Assembly: GCA_030159075.1 (NCBI GenBank)
Contig: BROG01000005.1
Span: forward strand, 2,802,001 to 2,866,000
Source of the DNA: Atrina japonica
Taxonomy: Eukaryota > Mollusca > Bivalvia > Pterioida > Pinnidae
Direction of reading: 5' to 3'
DNA: 64,000 nt
The notes beneath the pieces were generated by a model. It saw only the letters and a program-made list of their open reading frames with translations. It was not told the origin of the DNA and made no database searches. Numbering within the stretch: position 1 is the stretch's first letter; every line of letters begins with the position of its first letter. A program made the translations under genes and the position numbers. Below are positions 1 through 64,000 of the stretch, one piece after another.

Positions 1-83
1 GATAATTCATTAAACTGATTATAAATATTTTCACCCTGTAGGAGCTTGTGCCACTACACTGAATTCTGTTACTATGTCAGTGT

Positions 84-705
84 ATGCAATTGCTAGATTG
101 CATCTTTTCTACTGGAGAAAATATTTTTCATGCTTGGGAAGATTATATCTGTTCCTGCTTGGGAAGATTACATCTTTTTGTGCTTGGAAAGATTGCATCT
201 TTTAGTGCTTGTGTAAATTATACATCTTTATGTGCTTGTGTAGATTATACATCTTTATGTGCTTGGGAAGATTACATCTTTTTGTGCTTGGGAAGATTAC
301 ATCTCTTTGTGCTTGTGTAGATTATACATCTTTATGTGTTTGTGTAGATTATACATCTTTATGTGCTTGTGTAGATTATACATCTTTATGTGCTTGTGTA
401 GATTATACATCTTTATGTGCTTGGGAAGATTACATCTTTTTGAGCTTGGGAAGATTACATCTTTTTGTGCTTGTGTAGATTATACATCTTTATGTGCTTG
501 TGTAGATTATACATCTTTATGTGCTTGTGTAGATTATACATCTTTATGTGCTTGGGAAGATTACATCTTTTTGTGCTTGTGAAGATTACATCTTTTTGTG
601 CTTGGGAAGATTACATCTTTTTGTGCTTGTGTAGATTATACATCTTTATGTGCTTGTGTAGATTATACATCTTTATGTGCTTAGGAAGATTGCATCTTTT
701 CATGA
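84..705. repeat. Minisatellite, ~24-29 bp units
   Basis: Alternating units with cores GGGAAGATTACATCTTTTTG and GTGTAGATTATACATCTTTA, each starting TGTGCTT. Over 20 units. The open frames in it (LGRLHLF, CLCRLYIFM) are repeat translations, not genes. Confidence 0.95.
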
Positions 706-1317
706 TTGGGAAGATTGATCAGTTCTCAAACATAGAATTAAGTAATCAACTGACATATTATCATTACTACTTTCATAAAATTAATTGCCAATAATTCAAT
801 TGCAAGTCTGGCCAGGTATCGGTTTTCGAAATTTACTATTTCCAGAGGTGCGTACATTTTATAAACTGAGAGCAAAATGATGTGAGTTTAAGATTTCTCT
901 GTTTGACCACAAATAAAATAAATAAAATACTCATTTTACTTTCTCATCAACTGTGGAATTGCATTGAAAATAGCTTTTCAAAACAAAAGAAACCAGAATG
1001 GACATAAAAGGAAATAAAATGACTGAAATTTGCATCTAAGTGAATGCAGCACAGACACTTGTCTCATGCACTCCCTTGGACGTAATAATGACCCAAGTGC
1101 CTTAGGAAAGCAGGCTTGGTTGTATGTGCAGTATTCTGCAACTCATTAGCGTTGTACTGTAAACAAAATCCTCCAAGTTGTGTGGACAAAATTCCAAGAT
1201 TCCGTGACTAACTTGATAAAAGTATGAAATATCGTGATATTCTGGTATTTAATTTTCATATTGCGATATATTGTCATCTTTAAAAATATTGCAGTATACT
1301 GGTAATATTGCACACCT
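706..1317. other. AT-rich intronic sequence, nothing recognised
   Basis: No exon-like frame with consistent splice sites, and no clear repeat, was seen here. Confidence 0.5.
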
Positions 1318-1745
1318 ATACAAGATTATATCTTTTTTTGTTGGGGGATTACATCTTTTTTTGTTGGGGAGATTACATCTTTTTTCAGTTGGGGAGATTT
1401 ACATATTTTGTTGTTGGGGAGATTACATCTGTTTTTTTGGTTGGGGAAATTACATCTTTTTTTGGATGGGGAGATTACACCTTTTTTGTTGGGGAGATTA
1501 TATCTTTTTTGGTTGGGGAGATTACATCTTTTTTCAGTTGGGGAGATTTACATATTTTTTTGTTGGGGAGATTACATCTTTTTTTTGGTTGGGGAGATTA
1601 CATCTTTTTTTGTTGGGGAGATTACATCTTTTTGGGGTTGGGGTGATTACATCTTTTTTTTGGGGGGGGGGTGATTACATCTTTTTTGTTGTTGGGGTGA
1701 TTACATCTTTTTTAGGTTGGGGAGATTACATCTTTTTGTGCTTTG
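1318..1745. repeat. Minisatellite related to the 84-705 array
   Basis: Units of about 22-27 bp with core GGGGAGATTACATCTTTTTT. The GATTACATCTTTT core is shared with the array 0.6 kb upstream, so both probably come from one ancestral unit. Confidence 0.93.
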
Positions 1746-1774
1746 GATAATTAAAATTTTGATATTTTTTGCAG

Positions 1775-61869
<60,095 letters not shown>

Positions 61870-63060
61870 CTGTAACAACCAAAACAAATCTGGGGAATCG
61901 AGTGGTGACGTGTACGTGTAGACCTGTACATCATCAACGTTAAGATCAAAACTATAACACTGATGTCTGTGGAACTTTCTGTGATCAGATGAAGGGGAGT
62001 GATGGTTGAGTCATCTGTGCGTTTTCCTGATTCGTCATTTAGGTTAGTCATAATGACTAAATGGTAAAATTGTGCAGTTTTGTGAGCCAACATTTTCTCG
62101 GTGATATTTTTTCCATAATAGCATTTAGCACCTATAACTTAATGATTTTAGATGAAATTTATTATGTAAATCTAAAATCAATTTGATAGTTTTCAACATA
62201 AGATATCACTTGGGATAATCAATTTGGTTAAATATAAACTATAAATCACATTTTACCCTTTATAATATAGATATTAAATATATATATATATATATATATA
62301 ATTGTCTATTTGTTTGTTATGTTAACGTGACAGAATTGAATATCATGTAACTATTGTGTTGTAACAGTTCACACAGTTGACCAAAAGCTATACTGTATCC
62401 CAGTAAACTGGCAAAGTGGTTGAAACCATAAATTTATAAATTGAAATTGTTATATTTTTATTCAAAGAAGGTCATAGCCATAACTGATTTAGCATTTCAG
62501 TTCAAGCGAGTGCTTCAATACTTAAGATTCTAGTTAATCATTTATGATTTTTTAATTTTGTTTAGCTGTAACGCTGGCTGCCATTTTTGTTGTTGATTTA
62601 CATAGGAACAGTTTATTATTTTTATCAGGGTGTAAAGATCTCATCACTGGTAAGTCGTCATAAATGTTGGATTGCATCAAGTCTTCTTTGGACATGGGCA
62701 CTGGGAATGTTTTCTGTAAACCTAGTTAAATTTCTGACAAATGTCATGAATAGGATTTAATTAGCAATTCATGATCATCGTAAAGATTTCCTGCAGGTTA
62801 GAATGCAATCAATAGGAATAAGAGTTTATGACAGACTATATTTGATAATAGTATGTAATATGTTCCCACAGGATGACTTTTTTTTTTTTTACAAATTCTT
62901 TACAAAAAACCACTTTCCAAATTTGCTGGGAAGCACAGAATTTTGGAAAACTAAGTATCCGCTTTGCTATAAACCTAGGATTTAAACTAGGTCAATGTTT
63001 CAGAATATGTACACAGTCACCTATCAAGGACATTGTCAATTAAACAATTAATAAAAAGTA
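61870..63060 (+). other. 3' UTR and candidate polyadenylation signals
   Basis: Noncoding sequence after the stop codon. ATTAAA at 62273-62278 and AATAAA at 63050-63055 are candidate polyadenylation signals. A short TA repeat lies near 62280-62300. The true end cannot be fixed without transcripts. Confidence 0.5.
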
Positions 63061-63276
63061 TACAGATACAACAGGATGGAGTAATTGAAGTATTGACTAG
63101 TTGTTATCAGTTGTATTTGCCAGTGTTTTAGATATAACAGTCCTCAGAACAGGTTGTTTCTGCAGGAGCTGCTCTGCTTCCTGGATGGAACACTTTGTTA
63201 GGGCAGATAGCAATGCTTTTGGAACAATCTGAAAAAAAAGTAATTGAGTTTTCCAACTTTAAGCTTTTATTCTACA

Positions 63277-63420
63277 AATACAGTGAAACATATATAAAGA
63301 CCCCCTTACAGAAACTTTATAGGGAGTGGTCTTTATATAGACGTTGATTTGTACACAAATGGTAATGTATGACCAGGTGGTCTTTATATACAGGTGGTCA
63401 CTAAAGTGGGTTTGACTGTA
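63277..63420. repeat. Dispersed repeat 'GGTGGTCTTTATA', copy 2
   Basis: TATAAAGACCCCCTTACAG, TTGATTTGTACACAAATGG, CCAGGTGGTCTTTATATAC and GGTGGTCACTAAAG match 3301-3490. Confidence 0.85.
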
Positions 63421-64000
63421 CTGAAAATAACCATATATATTTGTAAGTATATAAAACTTACTCTATAATATAGTAAAGTGGTAGTCATAGGATATTGACG
63501 AGACATTTACCATTAAGATTCAAGATTAACCAAATGCCATAGGTAAGTTCTTTTAGCAATTATTTACTTTTTTTTCAAAAATATAGTAAAATCTCTTATT
63601 TTCATATATCATCAAGAATTGATACTAATGTAAGAGCATGAAAAATACTGAGACAAATTGCACTACCTGTGTACAATATGTGAAATTTCAAGAAATGTTA
63701 AACACTTTTGTGATGTGGAACCAGCAGAAATTTGACACTTTTTGTGTTAATAGATCAGCAAAAAGATTTTCAGGACAGCAGCCTGAAATATTACATTACA
63801 TATCTGACATGACCCATAACTGAACTATTGAACTACGAAGGTTCTAAAACTCCAGATGACCTAAAATATTAGTTTAACGTCAGAATGCTCTATGAAATGA
63901 TTCATAATCAAGAACTTGCGTAAATACCGGAATATTTATGAACATCAATGGCTTTGAGCATACAAGAGAACACCATTTGGATGTTCAAAGATTTATGGAT
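63421..64000. other. Downstream flank, nothing recognised
   Basis: AT-rich. The 61-residue frame at 63638 has no family match that I can see. Confidence 0.45.

Overview
The window is eukaryotic. A single multi-exon gene on the + strand covers almost all of it. It has 30 recognisable exons between 1775 and 61869, about 5.5 kb of coding sequence, and an open 5' end. Introns use GT-AG, are AT-rich and are large. The protein is a large lipid transfer protein (LLTP) of the apolipophorin / apolipoprotein-B / vitellogenin superfamily. In order it carries the end of the helical lipid-transfer domain, the beta-sheet modules, a long amphipathic middle, a C-terminal VWD domain, and a VWA-like domain followed by a short tail. 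The gene type, the tRNA-headed SINEs, short repeats of the AAGGTCAAGGTCACC type and the many intronic minisatellites suggest a lophotrochozoan, most likely a bivalve mollusc. The species assignment is inference.

Layout. 1-6.8 kb holds two exons of the helical domain among four minisatellite blocks. 6.8-16.1 kb holds the DUF1943/DUF1081-like beta-sheet exons; one intron there carries about 26 copies of an exon end plus its splice donor. 18-43 kb holds the middle of the protein, with long tandem arrays, a hAT element with an 8-bp target duplication, a TA-flanked DNA element inserted in an array, two SINE copies, several palindromic MITEs and a poly-G block. 41.4-43.0 kb encodes the VWD domain. 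43.05-50.4 kb is a strange block, first G/T-rich and then purine-only, bracketed by two versions of the same roughly 60-bp sequence. 51-61.9 kb encodes a Cys-rich segment, the VWA-like domain and the stop codon at 61867-61869, with a dead mariner element in the last intron. 61.87-64 kb is 3' UTR and flank.

Reading phases agree at every junction from exon 3 to exon 30. This strongly supports the model and shows that the repeats and the purine block are intronic. The one mismatch, between exons 2 and 3, means at least one exon is missing or unrecognised in 3260-6854.

Most striking: (a) at least three intronic tandem arrays are built from copies of the adjoining exon edge, including its splice site; (b) a C-terminal VWA-like domain with a degenerate metal site is fused to an LLTP; (c) the 7.3-kb purine block and the 0.3-kb poly-G block look more like assembly or sequencing artefacts than genome. 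I saw no prokaryotic genes, CRISPR arrays, rRNA or free-standing tRNA genes.
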